Of a stretch of DNA of 64,000 bases, positions 51,199 through 60,706 are shown in pieces; within the stretch, counting starts at the first letter, position 1; each line of letters opens with the position of its first letter. The position numbers and the translations under genes are program-made. This DNA is from Nocardia africana NBRC 100379 (GTDB lineage Bacteria; Actinomycetota; Actinomycetes; Mycobacteriales; Mycobacteriaceae), in NCBI RefSeq assembly GCF_001612635.1, contig NZ_BDAV01000013.1:124001-188000 (forward strand), read 5' to 3'. The notes under the pieces are model-generated. The model saw only the letters and a list, made by a program, of their open reading frames with translations, had not been told where the DNA came from and ran no database searches.

Positions 51199-52553
51199 AA
51201 CTCGACCAGACCCGTTCCCGCCTCGCGCGGCGGACGCGGCGACAGCTCCTCCTCGGGATAGCCGATCGCTATGGCGCCCAACGGATTCCAGTCCGGCGCC
51301 AGCCCCAGCACCTCACGGGTCACCTCGGGCGCGAAGATGGTCGAGCCGATCCAGCAGCTGCCGACCCCACGCGTGGCCAGACCGACCAGCAATCCCTGCA
51401 CGGCCGCGCCCACCGCGACGGTGAACATGGTCGACTCGGCGGCACGGCGGCGCTCGTCCGGATAGTCGTGTGCGCCGTCGGGGACACAGAACGGAATGAT
51501 CACCTCGGGTGCGTCGAACAGGATCCGGCCGCGGGCGACTCGACGCTCCACCCGCTCGGGATCGAGACCGTCGCCACCGAGGTCGTTGCGCCACTGCTCC
51601 GCCATCGAATCCAGCAGACGCGCGCGCAGCTCCGGCTGCCGCACCCAGACGAATCGCACCGGCCGGGTGTGATGCGGCGCCGGCGCGGTGAGCGCGTCGC
51701 CGACCGCGGCGCGGATCAGCTCGGGATCGACAGGGGCGTCGGCGAAGGTCCGCACCGAGCGGCGCAGCAGCAGCGCTTCCCGGCCGCCCCGCTCGATCGC
51801 CTCGGCGGTCCCGAGCCAGAACAGATCCTCCTCGCCCCCGCGCAGCAGATCCTTGGCGGTGGATCCGTCGTCGTGCGGAGTCAGCCCGCGCACGACCGCG
51901 ACCGGCACCCCGCCCAGCTTGCCCTTCGCGAGATCTGCTGCGGCAGCGAGTTCGTCGGCCACCGCCACCTGGGTGACCTGCAGCTCGTTACCCTGCCCGT
52001 CGACCGCGCCGGCGTAGTCGTGTACGACGCGCAGGCCGGCGGCGCCGATCGCGGCGTCGGTCTGGCCGATGCGCCAGGCGCGGCCCATGGTGTCGGTGAT
52101 CACCACCGCGACGTCGACGCCGAGGCGTTGTGCCAGCGCCGCCCGCAACGCCTTCGCGCTGGCGTCGGGATCGGTTGGCAGCAGGACCAATTCGCCCTGT
52201 TCGACATTCGAGCCGTCGACGCCCGAGGCGGCCTGCACGATGCCGATCCGATTCTCGGTGATGAGGGTGCGCCCCTTGCGCGCCAGCACCCGCACCGCCT
52301 CGGCATCGACCAGTTTCCGCCGCACCGCGTCGCGCTCGTCGGGATCCCCCGGCGCGTCGACGATGCGCCCCTCGGCCTTGGCGACGATCTTGCTCGTCAC
52401 GACCAGCACATCCCCGTCGACGAGCCAAGGTGCCTGAGCCGCAATATGTTCCGCGACATCGTCGCCCGGCCGGAATTCCGGCAGCCCCGGCACCGGGATG
52501 ATCCTGATCTCCCCGCCGGGCGCGTGATCGGTGTTTCGCCCCTGATCGCTCAT
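51195..52553 (-). CDS. fbiB: F420-0:gamma-glutamyl ligase / nitroreductase FbiB
   Basis: A 452-residue two-domain protein. Residues about 15-250 are CofE, adding glutamates to F420-0 with GTP (VVTSKIVAKAEGR, ITDTMGRAWRIGQTDAAIGAAGL). Residues about 255-450 are an FMN-binding nitroreductase domain (RRSVRTFADAPVD) that reduces dehydro-F420 and aids polyglutamylation. Start at the ATG at 52553, overlapping the fbiA stop (ATGA). The upstream frame to 52772 belongs to the antiphase of fbiA. Confidence 0.95.
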   Translation of the reverse strand: MSDQGRNTDHAPGGEIRIIPVPGLPEFRPGDDVAEHIAAQAPWLVDGDVLVVTSKIVAKAEGRIVDAPGDPDERDAVRRKLVDAEAVRVLARKGRTLITENRIGIVQAASGVDGSNVEQGELVLLPTDPDASAKALRAALAQRLGVDVAVVITDTMGRAWRIGQTDAAIGAAGLRVVHDYAGAVDGQGNELQVTQVAVADELAAAADLAKGKLGGVPVAVVRGLTPHDDGSTAKDLLRGGEEDLFWLGTAEAIERGGREALLLRRSVRTFADAPVDPELIRAAVGDALTAPAPHHTRPVRFVWVRQPELRARLLDSMAEQWRNDLGGDGLDPERVERRVARGRILFDAPEVIIPFCVPDGAHDYPDERRRAAESTMFTVAVGAAVQGLLVGLATRGVGSCWIGSTIFAPEVTREVLGLAPDWNPLGAIAIGYPEEELSPRPPREAGTGLVEL

Positions 52554-53563
52554 GCCGGCACCCCCGCGATGTCGAGCGCTTCTCGCACCATCGCGGCGGT
52601 GGCGGCGGGGTCGGTCATCAGCAGGGGCACGCTGCGCACCTCCACACCCGGTACGTCGGCCTCGTCGGTCGAGTGGATCAGCCAGCCGTCGAGAATGCCG
52701 GTATCCGACCGAGCGCCGAAGTGCCGTCCGACGGCCTCGGCCGAAGTTTCCACGCCGATCACCTCGAGGCATTCATCAGCCATGCCGCGCAAGGGTTTTC
52801 CCCCGATGACGGGCGATAAACCGATGACTTTGGCGGAGGTGGTCCGCAGCGCGCCCCGGATACCCGGCACGGCGAGGATCGCACCGATGCTCACCACGGG
52901 GTTCGAGGGTGCCAGCAGCACCACATCAGCACCCTCTATGATTTCCGTCACACCAGGGGCGGGTTTGGCTTGATCCGCCCCGATTGTGACGAATCCATGG
53001 GTCTCGACGTTTGCTCGGTACCGTACCCACCACTCCTGGAAATGAATCGCGCGGCGTTCGCCAGGGTTGTCGGGGTCACTGATCACAACATGCGTTTCAC
53101 ACCGATCGTCGCTCGCCGGGAGAAGTTTCACACCGGGCTGCCAGCGATTGCACAGCGCTTCGGTAACCGCCGAGAGCGGGTATCCCGCGCGCAGCATTTC
53201 ACTGCGCACCAGATGCGTCGCGATATCGCGATCTCCGAGTCCGAACCAATCCGGTTGCGCGTGGTATTTCGCCAGTTCCTCCTTGGCGTGCCAGGTTTCC
53301 CCCACCCGGCCCCAGCCGCGTTCCGTGTCGATACCCCCACCCAGCGTGTACATGCAGGTGTCCAGGTCGGGACAGATGCGTAAACCGTGCATCCAGACGT
53401 CGTCGCCGACGTTCACCAGCGCCGTTACATCCGCGTCCGGCAGCAGTTCCCGCACACCTTGTAAGAAGCGCGCGCCGCCGACTCCACCGACCAACACCGC
53501 AATGCGCGGTTTACGATCAATCCGCTCGATCTCGGCCGCGATGTCCGCTTGTTCTCCAGTCAC
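52550..53563 (-). CDS. fbiA: F420 biosynthesis transferase FbiA (CofD-like)
   Basis: A 337-residue enzyme transferring the phosphoenolpyruvyl (or phospholactyl) group from the guanylated donor to Fo. Signature segments: RIAVLVGGVGGARFLQGV, NVGDDVWMHGLRICPDLDTCMYTLGG, DRCETHVVI, FQEWWVRYRA, LLAPSNPVVSIGAILAVPGIR. Start at the GTG at 53563, because the extension to 53698 has no family match. TAGGCT ends 8 nt before it and there is no Shine-Dalgarno sequence, so the mRNA may be nearly leaderless. First gene of fbiA-fbiB-nudix. Confidence 0.95.
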   Translation of the reverse strand: MTGEQADIAAEIERIDRKPRIAVLVGGVGGARFLQGVRELLPDADVTALVNVGDDVWMHGLRICPDLDTCMYTLGGGIDTERGWGRVGETWHAKEELAKYHAQPDWFGLGDRDIATHLVRSEMLRAGYPLSAVTEALCNRWQPGVKLLPASDDRCETHVVISDPDNPGERRAIHFQEWWVRYRANVETHGFVTIGADQAKPAPGVTEIIEGADVVLLAPSNPVVSIGAILAVPGIRGALRTTSAKVIGLSPVIGGKPLRGMADECLEVIGVETSAEAVGRHFGARSDTGILDGWLIHSTDEADVPGVEVRSVPLLMTDPAATAAMVREALDIAGVPA

Positions 53564-53908
53564 ATCCGCACAGCCTATGCGGTGCCCGGAAGCGGGTGTT
53601 CGAGAGCGTATTTGCTGGTCATTTGCTACTTCGGGGTTACCAAACCGCGCCGAAGGCGGCCTCGGATAGTAACGGAATTGTGTCGGCAGCTTGACCATCG
53701 GCGCGTCCGGCGTGTCTAATCACAGACATGTCATTCCGGGTCCGCGCGAGAGCCTTTGGCGCAGACCGCGTTTCGAACGCATGTTCGCATCGGAACGACA
53801 AGCTCGGGGATGTCCGCGGGACTACGTCGCGGTGTGGGACCGTCGGTGGGCACGTCCGGTCCGACGGAAAAATCATTCTGCGCTAACACACAGTGAGGAG
53901 GCGGAGCG
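53564..53908. other. Intergenic region between fbiA and whiB2
   Basis: 345 bp without a gene. It carries the divergent promoters of fbiA (TAGGCT at 53572-53577 on the minus strand) and whiB2. AGGAGG at 53896-53901 is the whiB2 ribosome-binding site. I could not identify a WhiA or WhiB binding motif with confidence. Confidence 0.5.
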
Positions 53909-54373
53909 ATGGCCGAGGAGCTGGCCCCGTCGGGCATTCCGGGCGGTGTATCGCAAACCGATTCCACAGCATGCGCAGCACCAAGCGACTGCGCTGACAG
54001 CCGGAACGACGAACGAGAGGGGGGCAGCACGGTGAACGACGAATCGCTCAGCAGAACTCCGCAGGGAGGGCAATGGGCGCGCACTCAGCGCAAACCCGAA
54101 CCACCGCAGCTGAGTCTCATCGTCACCGACTTCGATGCGATGTTCGACACCATCGAAGAACAGTGGCAGGAACGGGCGCTGTGCGCCCAAACCGATCCGG
54201 AAGCCTTCTTCCCCGAAAAAGGCGGCTCCACAAGGGAAGCCAAACGGATCTGCTTGGGCTGCGAGGTCCGCGACGAGTGCCTGGAGTACGCACTCGCCCA
54301 CGACGAGCGGTTCGGTATCTGGGGCGGTCTGTCCGAACGCGAACGCCGCCGCCTCAAGCGCGGCATCAGCTGA
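53909..54373 (+). CDS. whiB2: WhiB2-type iron-sulfur transcription factor
   Basis: A 154-residue Wbl protein with a [4Fe-4S] cluster held by C92, C115, C118 and C124, followed by the GIWGG turn (136-140) and a basic DNA-contact tail (SERERRRLKRGIS). EEQWQERALCAQTDPEAFFPEKGGSTREAKRIC matches WhiB2/WhmD, needed for septation in mycobacteria. ATG at 53909 has AGGAGG 7 nt upstream. A GTG at 54035 with GAGAGGGGG would give 112 residues without the N-terminal 42, so two isoforms are possible. Adjacent to fbiA as in mycobacteria. Confidence 0.95.
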   Translation: MAEELAPSGIPGGVSQTDSTACAAPSDCADSRNDEREGGSTVNDESLSRTPQGGQWARTQRKPEPPQLSLIVTDFDAMFDTIEEQWQERALCAQTDPEAFFPEKGGSTREAKRICLGCEVRDECLEYALAHDERFGIWGGLSERERRRLKRGIS

Positions 54374-54624
54374 GCGAGCCGCCTCTCCGGGCCTCTGCGG
54401 ACGAGTGAGAGCCGCTCGGGTCGTGTTGCGGGCCGGCGGTTGTGGGCCTGGCCGGGTTGTGGGCGTGCCCGGCACGTTCCCCAGGTGCTCGCGAAATATG
54501 TTGTCCGGGTTCCCCGTTCGCCTCGCTTCGCTTCGGCGGAGCGGGGCGGGAACGGGGGCGACAGTGATCGCGTCGTCCGGTTCTCGTTTCCGTGACGAAC
54601 GGGTCGACGGGCCGCTCTCTGGGC

Positions 54625-55101
54625 CTACTCCCCTGTCGGGTCGATGATCTCCGGGTCTACGCCCAGATAGGTGGCTATCTGCTGGACCAGGACTTCACGC
54701 AAAAGGTCCAGGAGGTCTTCCGGGTCGTGGGCGCGGAGTTCGAGGGGTTTGCGGAACAGGACCACTCGGGCTCGGGTGGCTACGTTGTGGCGGTCGACGC
54801 CCGCCGGGATCAGGCGGGACAGCGGGACCGGGCCGTCGGCGACCACCTCGTCGGGCCAGGTGACCGAATCCGGGTGCAGCGGACGGATCTTGGGGACGTC
54901 GTCGACCGCGATGTCGAGTTTGGTCAGGCGATCGTGCCAGCGGGCGTCCAGCGGGGCGAACGCCTCCAGTACCAGGCGGTCGAACTGCTGGCCGCGAGTG
55001 CGGCGCGCGGGCGCCGACGGCGGCAGCATCGGTCCGCGCACACCGCGCCCGCGGCGAACCACCGAACGGGTCGTCACCGGCCGCCTCTTCGATCGGGTCA
55101 T
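54625..55101 (-). CDS. Zincin-like metallopeptidase-family protein, catalytic motif lost
   Basis: A 158-residue homologue of Rv3259, a member of the Zincin_1 (PF06262-like) group. The strand-helix pattern DRLVLEAFAPLDARW, RLTKLDIAVDDVPKIRP, SRLIPAGVDRHNVATRARVVLFRKPLE is clear. Where active relatives have HExxHxxG, this reads LREVLVQQIATYLGVDP: Q replaces both metal-ligand histidines and the glutamate. It is probably a non-peptidase scaffold. It lies between whiB2 and the DUF3499 gene, as in mycobacteria. An arginine-rich N-terminal stretch (about 30 residues) precedes the domain. Confidence 0.78.
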   Translation of the reverse strand: MTRSKRRPVTTRSVVRRGRGVRGPMLPPSAPARRTRGQQFDRLVLEAFAPLDARWHDRLTKLDIAVDDVPKIRPLHPDSVTWPDEVVADGPVPLSRLIPAGVDRHNVATRARVVLFRKPLELRAHDPEDLLDLLREVLVQQIATYLGVDPEIIDPTGE

Positions 55102-55242
55102 ACCTTGCGACAGTAGTCACCGCGCCGGCGGCGCGGCCACGTGCTCTCCCCGGAGCCGGAGCCCTCGCGCGCCCCGAAGTGGGCGGGCACCGGCCCGCGT
55201 GTCTGTCTGCGACACACGGCGTGGGGGGTTAGTCTGCTGGAT

Positions 55243-55641
55243 GTGATTCCCATGCGTCGTTGCTGCCGCCCAGGCTGCAAGAATCCGGCCGTCGCGACGC
55301 TCACGTATGTCTACTCGGACTCCACCGCAGTCGTCGGCCCCCTCGCCACCGTCGCCGAACCGCACTCCTGGGATCTGTGCGAAACCCACGGCTCCCGCAT
55401 CACCGCCCCCAAGGGCTGGGAACTGGTCCGGCACGAAGGTGGATTCTCCTCCAGCACACCGGACGACGACGACCTGACCGCACTGGCCGAGGCCGTCCGC
55501 GAAGCCGGTATGCGCCGGCGCGCGCCGGAACCCGAACAGCGCGGCTACAGCGATTACTCCCCGCCCCCGGCGCGACCCCAGCGGCCCGGCCGCACCGGCC
55601 GCCGCGGCCATCTGCGCGTGCTGCCCGATCCCCCGAACTGA
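55243..55641 (+). CDS. DUF3499-family protein, possible zinc binding
   Basis: 132 residues from the GTG at 55243. Two cysteine-rich motifs are conserved: MRRCCRPGCKNPAVATLTYVY and SWDLCETHGSRITAPKGWEL, which together look like a zinc ribbon (CCRPGC with CETH). The C-terminal third is proline/arginine-rich and disordered. TAGTCT ends 7 nt before the GTG with no Shine-Dalgarno sequence. It heads the manB cluster, corresponding to Rv3258c. The function is unknown. Confidence 0.8.
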   Translation: MIPMRRCCRPGCKNPAVATLTYVYSDSTAVVGPLATVAEPHSWDLCETHGSRITAPKGWELVRHEGGFSSSTPDDDDLTALAEAVREAGMRRRAPEPEQRGYSDYSPPPARPQRPGRTGRRGHLRVLPDPPN

Positions 55642-55716
55642 GCCCGCGCCACCCGCGCCACACGCGCGACCGGCCTGAAGCCCGGACCGGCCTGCGGCCC
55701 TATTAGGGTGTTGGTC

Positions 55717-57099
55717 ATGACAGTCGCCCGGTCTGCCGAGTCCGTTCACGCAGTTGTCAAGGCATACGACGTTCGCGGGGTTGTCGGAGAGCAGATCGAC
55801 GCGGAATTCGTCCGCGACGTCGGCGCGGCCTTCGCCCGGCTGATGCGCACCGACACCACCCCCGCCACGCGCATCGTCATCGGTCACGATATGCGCGACT
55901 CCTCCCCGGAACTGGCCGCCTCCTTCGCCGACGGCGTTCTCGATCAGGGGCTCGACGTGGTCCACATCGGGCTCGCCTCCACCGACGAGCTCTACTTCGC
56001 CTCCGGCCATCTGCAATGCCCCGGGGCGATGTTCACCGCCAGCCACAACCCCGCCCGCTACAACGGCATCAAGCTGTGCCGGGCCAACGCGCTGCCGGTG
56101 GGTCAGGAGACCGGGCTCGCGACCATCACCGAGGAGCTCGTCGAGGGCGTGCCGGCCGGACCGGGCACCCGCGGCACCGCCACCGAGCAGAACCTGCTCG
56201 AGGCCTATGCCGAATTCCTGCGCGGCCTGGTCGATCTCGGCACGATCCGGCCGTTGAAGGTCGCCGTGGACGCCGGTAACGGGATGGGCGGCTACACGGT
56301 CCCCGCCGTACTCGGTGCGGTGCCGCAACTGACCATCGCCCCGCTCTACTTCGAACTCGACGGGTCGTTCCCCAATCACGAGGCGAACCCGCTGGATCCG
56401 AAGAACCTGGTGGACCTGCAGAAATACGTCCGCGAGACCGGCGCCGACATCGGCCTGGCGTTCGACGGTGACGCCGACCGCTGCTTCGTCGTCGACGAGC
56501 GTGGCGAACCGGTCTCCCCCTCCGCGATCACCGCACTGGTCGCGGAACGCGAACTGGCGAAAGAGCCGGGCGCCACGATCATTCACAACCTGATCACCTC
56601 CCAGGCCGTGCCCGAACTGGTCACCGAACTCGGCGGCACGCCGGTCCGCACCCGCGTCGGCCATTCCTTCATCAAGCAGCAGATGGCCTCGACCGGCGCG
56701 ATCTTCGGCGGCGAGCACTCCGCGCACTACTACTTCCGCGACTTCTGGGGTGCCGACTCCGGTATGCTGGCCGCTCTGCACGTGCTGGCTGCCCTCGGTG
56801 AGAAGGACCGGCCGATGTCGGAGCTCGCGTCCTCGTATGCGACGTACGCGGCCTCCGGGGAGATCAACTCCACAGTGGCGGATGCGCAGGAGCGAACGCT
56901 GGCGGTGGTCACCGCATTCGAAGGGCGCGCGCAATCGGTGGATCGGCTCGACGGCGTGACCGTGCGGCTGCCCGGACAGGCGTGGTTCAATCTGCGCGCA
57001 TCCAACACCGAGCCGTTGTTGCGACTCAACGTCGAGGCCCGTTCGCAGGAGGAAGTAGACGCACTCGTAACCGAGATTCTGAGCATCGTGCGCGGCTGA
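55717..57099 (+). CDS. manB: Phosphomannomutase/phosphoglucomutase
   Basis: A 460-residue alpha-D-phosphohexomutase converting mannose-6-P to mannose-1-P. Phosphoserine loop TASHNPARYNG, metal loop DGDADR, sugar-specificity loop GGEHSAH (residues near 330) and the C-terminal phosphate site RASNTEPLLRLNVEA are intact. Start at the ATG at 55717, seven bases after TAGGGT and without a Shine-Dalgarno sequence; the frame's GTG at 55708 is within the -10 box. It belongs with ManA and ManC in making GDP-mannose for lipomannan and phosphatidylinositol mannosides. Confidence 0.94.
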   Translation: MTVARSAESVHAVVKAYDVRGVVGEQIDAEFVRDVGAAFARLMRTDTTPATRIVIGHDMRDSSPELAASFADGVLDQGLDVVHIGLASTDELYFASGHLQCPGAMFTASHNPARYNGIKLCRANALPVGQETGLATITEELVEGVPAGPGTRGTATEQNLLEAYAEFLRGLVDLGTIRPLKVAVDAGNGMGGYTVPAVLGAVPQLTIAPLYFELDGSFPNHEANPLDPKNLVDLQKYVRETGADIGLAFDGDADRCFVVDERGEPVSPSAITALVAERELAKEPGATIIHNLITSQAVPELVTELGGTPVRTRVGHSFIKQQMASTGAIFGGEHSAHYYFRDFWGADSGMLAALHVLAALGEKDRPMSELASSYATYAASGEINSTVADAQERTLAVVTAFEGRAQSVDRLDGVTVRLPGQAWFNLRASNTEPLLRLNVEARSQEEVDALVTEILSIVRG

Positions 57100-57191
57100 C
57101 TGGAATAGTGGAATCACAGGGCTTGGATTCGCCCGGGGACAACGACATCCCCCGGCGTGGTGACCCGATTGAGGGGAGGTGGCAACGCCCG

Positions 57192-58391
57192 ATGATCGCA
57201 GGGACACCCGTACTCGACCTCGATGACGTCGCCTCGTTGGAGGCTGCGGATTCCGGGGGAATTTTGCGTTCGGCCGCCTCCGGGGGCGCCCAGGTGCGTG
57301 CCACCGCGGCCGCCGTCGCCGAGAACGCGCTCAGCCGGCTCGACGGGCTGCGGCCACGAAGTCTGGTGCTGGTCTCCGGCACCGGCCGCGCGGCCCGTGC
57401 GGCCACTCTGCTGCAGGCCGCATTCGGCGACCGCGCGGGGCTGCCCATCATCAGCGCCACCACGATTCCGCAGTGGGTCGGTTCGCTGGATGTGGTGGTC
57501 GTCGCCGGTGACGACTCGGCCGATCCGCGACTGACCGGCGCTGTCGACCGGGCACTGCGCCGCGGCGCCGAAGTCGTGGTCGCCGCGCCCGACGAGGGCC
57601 CGATGCGGGCCGCGGCCGCCGGCCGCGCGGCCATGCTGCCGCCGCGGGTCCGGGTGCTGGACCACAACCGGATTCTGCGATTCGTCGCCGTCGGGATCGC
57701 GGTGCTGCAGGCCATCGATCCGACGCACATCGGACCGCTCGTGCCGAACCTCGACGAACTCGCCGACGCGCTCGACGCCGAGGCCCTGCGCGACGGCCCG
57801 CACCACGAGGTCTTCCACAACCCCGCCAAAACCCTCGCCGCGCGAATGCGGGAACGGCGGCTGGTGCTCACCGGTGACTCGCCCGCCGCCGCGGTGGTGG
57901 CCGAGCACGGCGCCGAGGTGCTGCTGCAGACCGCGGGACAGATCGCGGCCGCCGTCGACCTCACCGAGGCCGTGGCCGCGAACGCGCGGCTGATCGAATC
58001 CGCGGAGACGACCGCACCCGGCTACGATCCGCTTTTCCACGACGAGCAACTGGACGGGCCGGCGCCGGTCGATCGGGCCCGGGTGTTCGTGGTGAGCGCC
58101 GACGGAGACCAGGTCGCGGCCCGGCGCCGGCTGGCCGTCTTCGGCGCGGGCGCGGGCATCGTCGACGCCGATCTGGTGAACGTCGATGTCGAGCTGATGC
58201 GCACCGAGGCGAGTGTGCCGCGCGATACCGGTGCGGGCGAACCCCAGGCACCGGCGGCCGGGCGCGGCAGCGAACTCGAACAACTGGCGGTGCTGGTGCT
58301 GCGGCTGGAAATGGCCGCCGCCTATCTGCGTCTGCTCGGCGGCCCCCCAGCCGCGAGCCGTCCCGCCCACTACGACGGGGGCCACTACTAG
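57192..58391 (+). CDS. TobH-like protein with SIS-type fold, function unknown
   Basis: 399 residues from the ATG at 57192 (MIAGTPVLDLDDVASLEAAD), homologous to mycobacterial Rv3256c, often annotated TobH. The central region resembles a sugar isomerase (SIS) or phosphosugar-binding fold (RPRSLVLVSGTGRAARAATLL, VVVVAGDDSADPRLTGAVDRALRRGAEVVVAAPDEG). It lies between manB and manA, and its stop overlaps the manA start by one base, so a role in mannose-phosphate metabolism or its control is likely. GGGGAGG lies 12 nt upstream, a little far. No catalytic residue can be claimed. Confidence 0.82.
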   Translation: MIAGTPVLDLDDVASLEAADSGGILRSAASGGAQVRATAAAVAENALSRLDGLRPRSLVLVSGTGRAARAATLLQAAFGDRAGLPIISATTIPQWVGSLDVVVVAGDDSADPRLTGAVDRALRRGAEVVVAAPDEGPMRAAAAGRAAMLPPRVRVLDHNRILRFVAVGIAVLQAIDPTHIGPLVPNLDELADALDAEALRDGPHHEVFHNPAKTLAARMRERRLVLTGDSPAAAVVAEHGAEVLLQTAGQIAAAVDLTEAVAANARLIESAETTAPGYDPLFHDEQLDGPAPVDRARVFVVSADGDQVAARRRLAVFGAGAGIVDADLVNVDVELMRTEASVPRDTGAGEPQAPAAGRGSELEQLAVLVLRLEMAAAYLRLLGGPPAASRPAHYDGGHY

Positions 58392-59626
58392 TGCACGAAC
58401 TCGTTGGTGCGTTGCGCTCCTATGCCTGGGGATCTCGCACCGCACTCGCTCAGCTGTGCGGTCGGGAGGTCCCCTCCCCCCATCCCGAGGCCGAATTGTG
58501 GTTCGGCGCCCACCCCGCCGACCCGGCGAAGGTCCTCGCCGACGGCGCCAGCCGCTCGCTGCTGGAACTGCTCGAGGCCGAGCCGAGCCGGGAGTTGGGT
58601 GCAGTCGCGCCGGCATTCGGCGGGCGCCTGCCGTTCCTGCTGAAGATCCTGGCCGCCGAGGAACCGCTGTCACTGCAGGCACATCCCAGCGCCGATCAGG
58701 CCCGCTACGGATTCGAACGGGAGAATCACTCGCGCGTGCCGCTGGATTCCCCCATGCGCAACTACCGCGACGACTCCCACAAACCCGAACTGGTGGTGGC
58801 GCTCGGCCGTTTCGAGGCGCTGGCCGGCTTCCGCGACCCGCTGCGCACCGTCGACCTGCTGAACTCGCTGGCGGTTCCGGAACTGGTGCAGTACACCGAA
58901 CTGCTTGCCGCCCAGCCGGATTCGGGCGGTCTGCGCACCCTGTTCACCACCTGGATCACCCTGCCGCAGGCCATGCTGGCCACCCTGCTGCCGAAGGTGC
59001 TCGACGGATGTGTCCGCTATCTCAAACAGGTCGACCCACTCGAACCCCCGAGACAGGCCAAGGAATTCGCGGCCGAGGCGCGCACCACACTGGAACTGGC
59101 CGAGGCGTATCCCGGTGATGCCGGGGTACTGGCGGCGCTGCTGCTGAACCGGTTGACCCTCGAACCCGGACAGGGACTGTTCCTGGCCGCCGGCAGTTTG
59201 CACGCCTACCTGCGCGGCATGGGCGTCGAGATCATGGCCAATTCGGACAATGTGCTGCGCGGTGGGCTCACTCCCAAGCACGTCGACGTGCCCGAACTGC
59301 TGCGGGTGCTGGATTTCGAACCGCTGCGCACGCCGATCATCGACCCCGAACCGGTCGATGAGAACTCGTTCCGGTATGCCACCCCCGCACCGGAATTCGC
59401 GCTGCGGCGCTTCGAATTGACCGAGGACGCCGCGGCGGTCGACATTCCGCGCGTCGGGCCGGGCATCATGCTGGTGACCGCCGGTACCGTACTGCTCTCG
59501 CAGGCCGGGAGCGAATTGCCGATCGCCGCCGGCAGCGCGGCGTGGATCTCCGCCAGCGATACCGACATCCGCGCGCGGGCCCTCGGCGGCCCGGCGCAAT
59601 TGTTCTGCGCCTGCGTGGGCGAGTGA
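58391..59626 (+). CDS. manA: Mannose-6-phosphate isomerase, class I
   Basis: A 411-residue type I PMI interconverting fructose-6-P and mannose-6-P with one zinc. Landmarks: YAWGSRTALAQL, ELWFGAHP, LLKILAAEEPLSLQAHPS (the QxHP zinc motif), HKPELVVALG and GLFLAAGSLHAYLRGMGVEIMANSDNVLRGGLTPKHVDV. GTG start overlapping the last base of the TobH-like stop. It completes the manB-tobH-manA set that starts the GDP-mannose pathway. Confidence 0.95.
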   Translation: MHELVGALRSYAWGSRTALAQLCGREVPSPHPEAELWFGAHPADPAKVLADGASRSLLELLEAEPSRELGAVAPAFGGRLPFLLKILAAEEPLSLQAHPSADQARYGFERENHSRVPLDSPMRNYRDDSHKPELVVALGRFEALAGFRDPLRTVDLLNSLAVPELVQYTELLAAQPDSGGLRTLFTTWITLPQAMLATLLPKVLDGCVRYLKQVDPLEPPRQAKEFAAEARTTLELAEAYPGDAGVLAALLLNRLTLEPGQGLFLAAGSLHAYLRGMGVEIMANSDNVLRGGLTPKHVDVPELLRVLDFEPLRTPIIDPEPVDENSFRYATPAPEFALRRFELTEDAAAVDIPRVGPGIMLVTAGTVLLSQAGSELPIAAGSAAWISASDTDIRARALGGPAQLFCACVGE

Positions 59627-59718
59627 CCGCACGGCGGGTTCGGCCGCTTTAGTAGATTGATCGAACAAATCGGACATCTGCCGGCGAGCGCCGGGGACGG
59701 AAGGACCGGGGCTGCACC

Positions 59719-60639
59719 ATGTCTGCTGGTGGCGGAAAGAAGGCGATCTTCGCGGCATTGAGCGCGAATGCCGGTATCGCGGTGGCGAAATTCGTCGGCG
59801 CCGCGATCACCGGTTCCGGCTCGATGCTGGCCGAGGCCGTGCACTCGGTGGCCGACACCGGTAACCAGGGACTGCTGCTGCTCGGGCAGAAGCGTGCCGA
59901 GCAGGAGGCCGACGACCTGCATCCGTTCGGCTACGGGCGCAACCGTTACTTCTACTCCTTCGTCGTGGCGCTGGTGCTGTTCTCCCTCGGCTCGATGTAC
60001 GCCATCTACGAGGGTGTGCACAAGATCCAGCATCCGGAGGAACTGACCTCGCCCGTGGTCGCGATCGTGATACTGGCCCTCGCGGCCGCGCTGGAGGGCT
60101 ACAGCTTCGCGACCGCGATGCGGGAATCCGCACCGTTGCGCGAGGGGGCGAGCTGGTGGCGGTTCATCCGCAATTCGCGGAGCCCGGAACTTCCGGTCGT
60201 GCTGCTCGAGGACACCGGCGCGCTGATCGGCCTGCTGATCGCGCTGGCCGCCGTAATCCTGACCGTGGTGACCGACAACGCGATCTGGGACGGTATCGGC
60301 ACCCTCGGCATCGGCGTGCTGCTCGGTGTCATCGCGGTCGTGCTGATCGTGGAGATGAAGAGCCTGCTGATCGGTGAGGGCGCGACGCCCGCGCAGGACG
60401 CGGCGATCCGCGCCAATCTGGTCGACGGCGAACGCATCGACCGGGTCATCCACCTGCGCACCGAATACCTCGGCCCCGAGGAGATGCTCGTCGCGGCGAA
60501 AGTGTCGATCGTGCCCGGACTCGAGATCGCCGATATCGCCACCGCGATCGACGACGCCGAAGCCCGGGTGCGGGCCGCCGTTCCCGCCGCGCGAGTCATG
60601 TACATCGAACCGGATCTGTACCGCACCCAGCCGGTGTAA
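59719..60639 (+). CDS. Cation diffusion facilitator transporter
   Basis: A 306-residue CDF protein exporting a divalent metal (zinc, iron or manganese) in exchange for protons. Transport-site motifs are HSVAD (TM2) and LEDTGALIG (TM5). HPFGYGRNRYFYSF is the family signature after TM2. The cytoplasmic C-terminal domain (residues about 220-306) carries the usual dimer fold. DADD and similar metal loops typical of zinc-only members are not evident. It is transcribed 92 bp after manA, possibly as a separate unit. The metal cannot be read from sequence. Confidence 0.9.
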   Translation: MSAGGGKKAIFAALSANAGIAVAKFVGAAITGSGSMLAEAVHSVADTGNQGLLLLGQKRAEQEADDLHPFGYGRNRYFYSFVVALVLFSLGSMYAIYEGVHKIQHPEELTSPVVAIVILALAAALEGYSFATAMRESAPLREGASWWRFIRNSRSPELPVVLLEDTGALIGLLIALAAVILTVVTDNAIWDGIGTLGIGVLLGVIAVVLIVEMKSLLIGEGATPAQDAAIRANLVDGERIDRVIHLRTEYLGPEEMLVAAKVSIVPGLEIADIATAIDDAEARVRAAVPAARVMYIEPDLYRTQPV

Positions 60640-60706
60640 ACCCGGCGGCGGATGCCCGACGACCGGAACCACCGGCCAGATCCGGGGGCGATGCGCGGGT
60701 TCCGGC

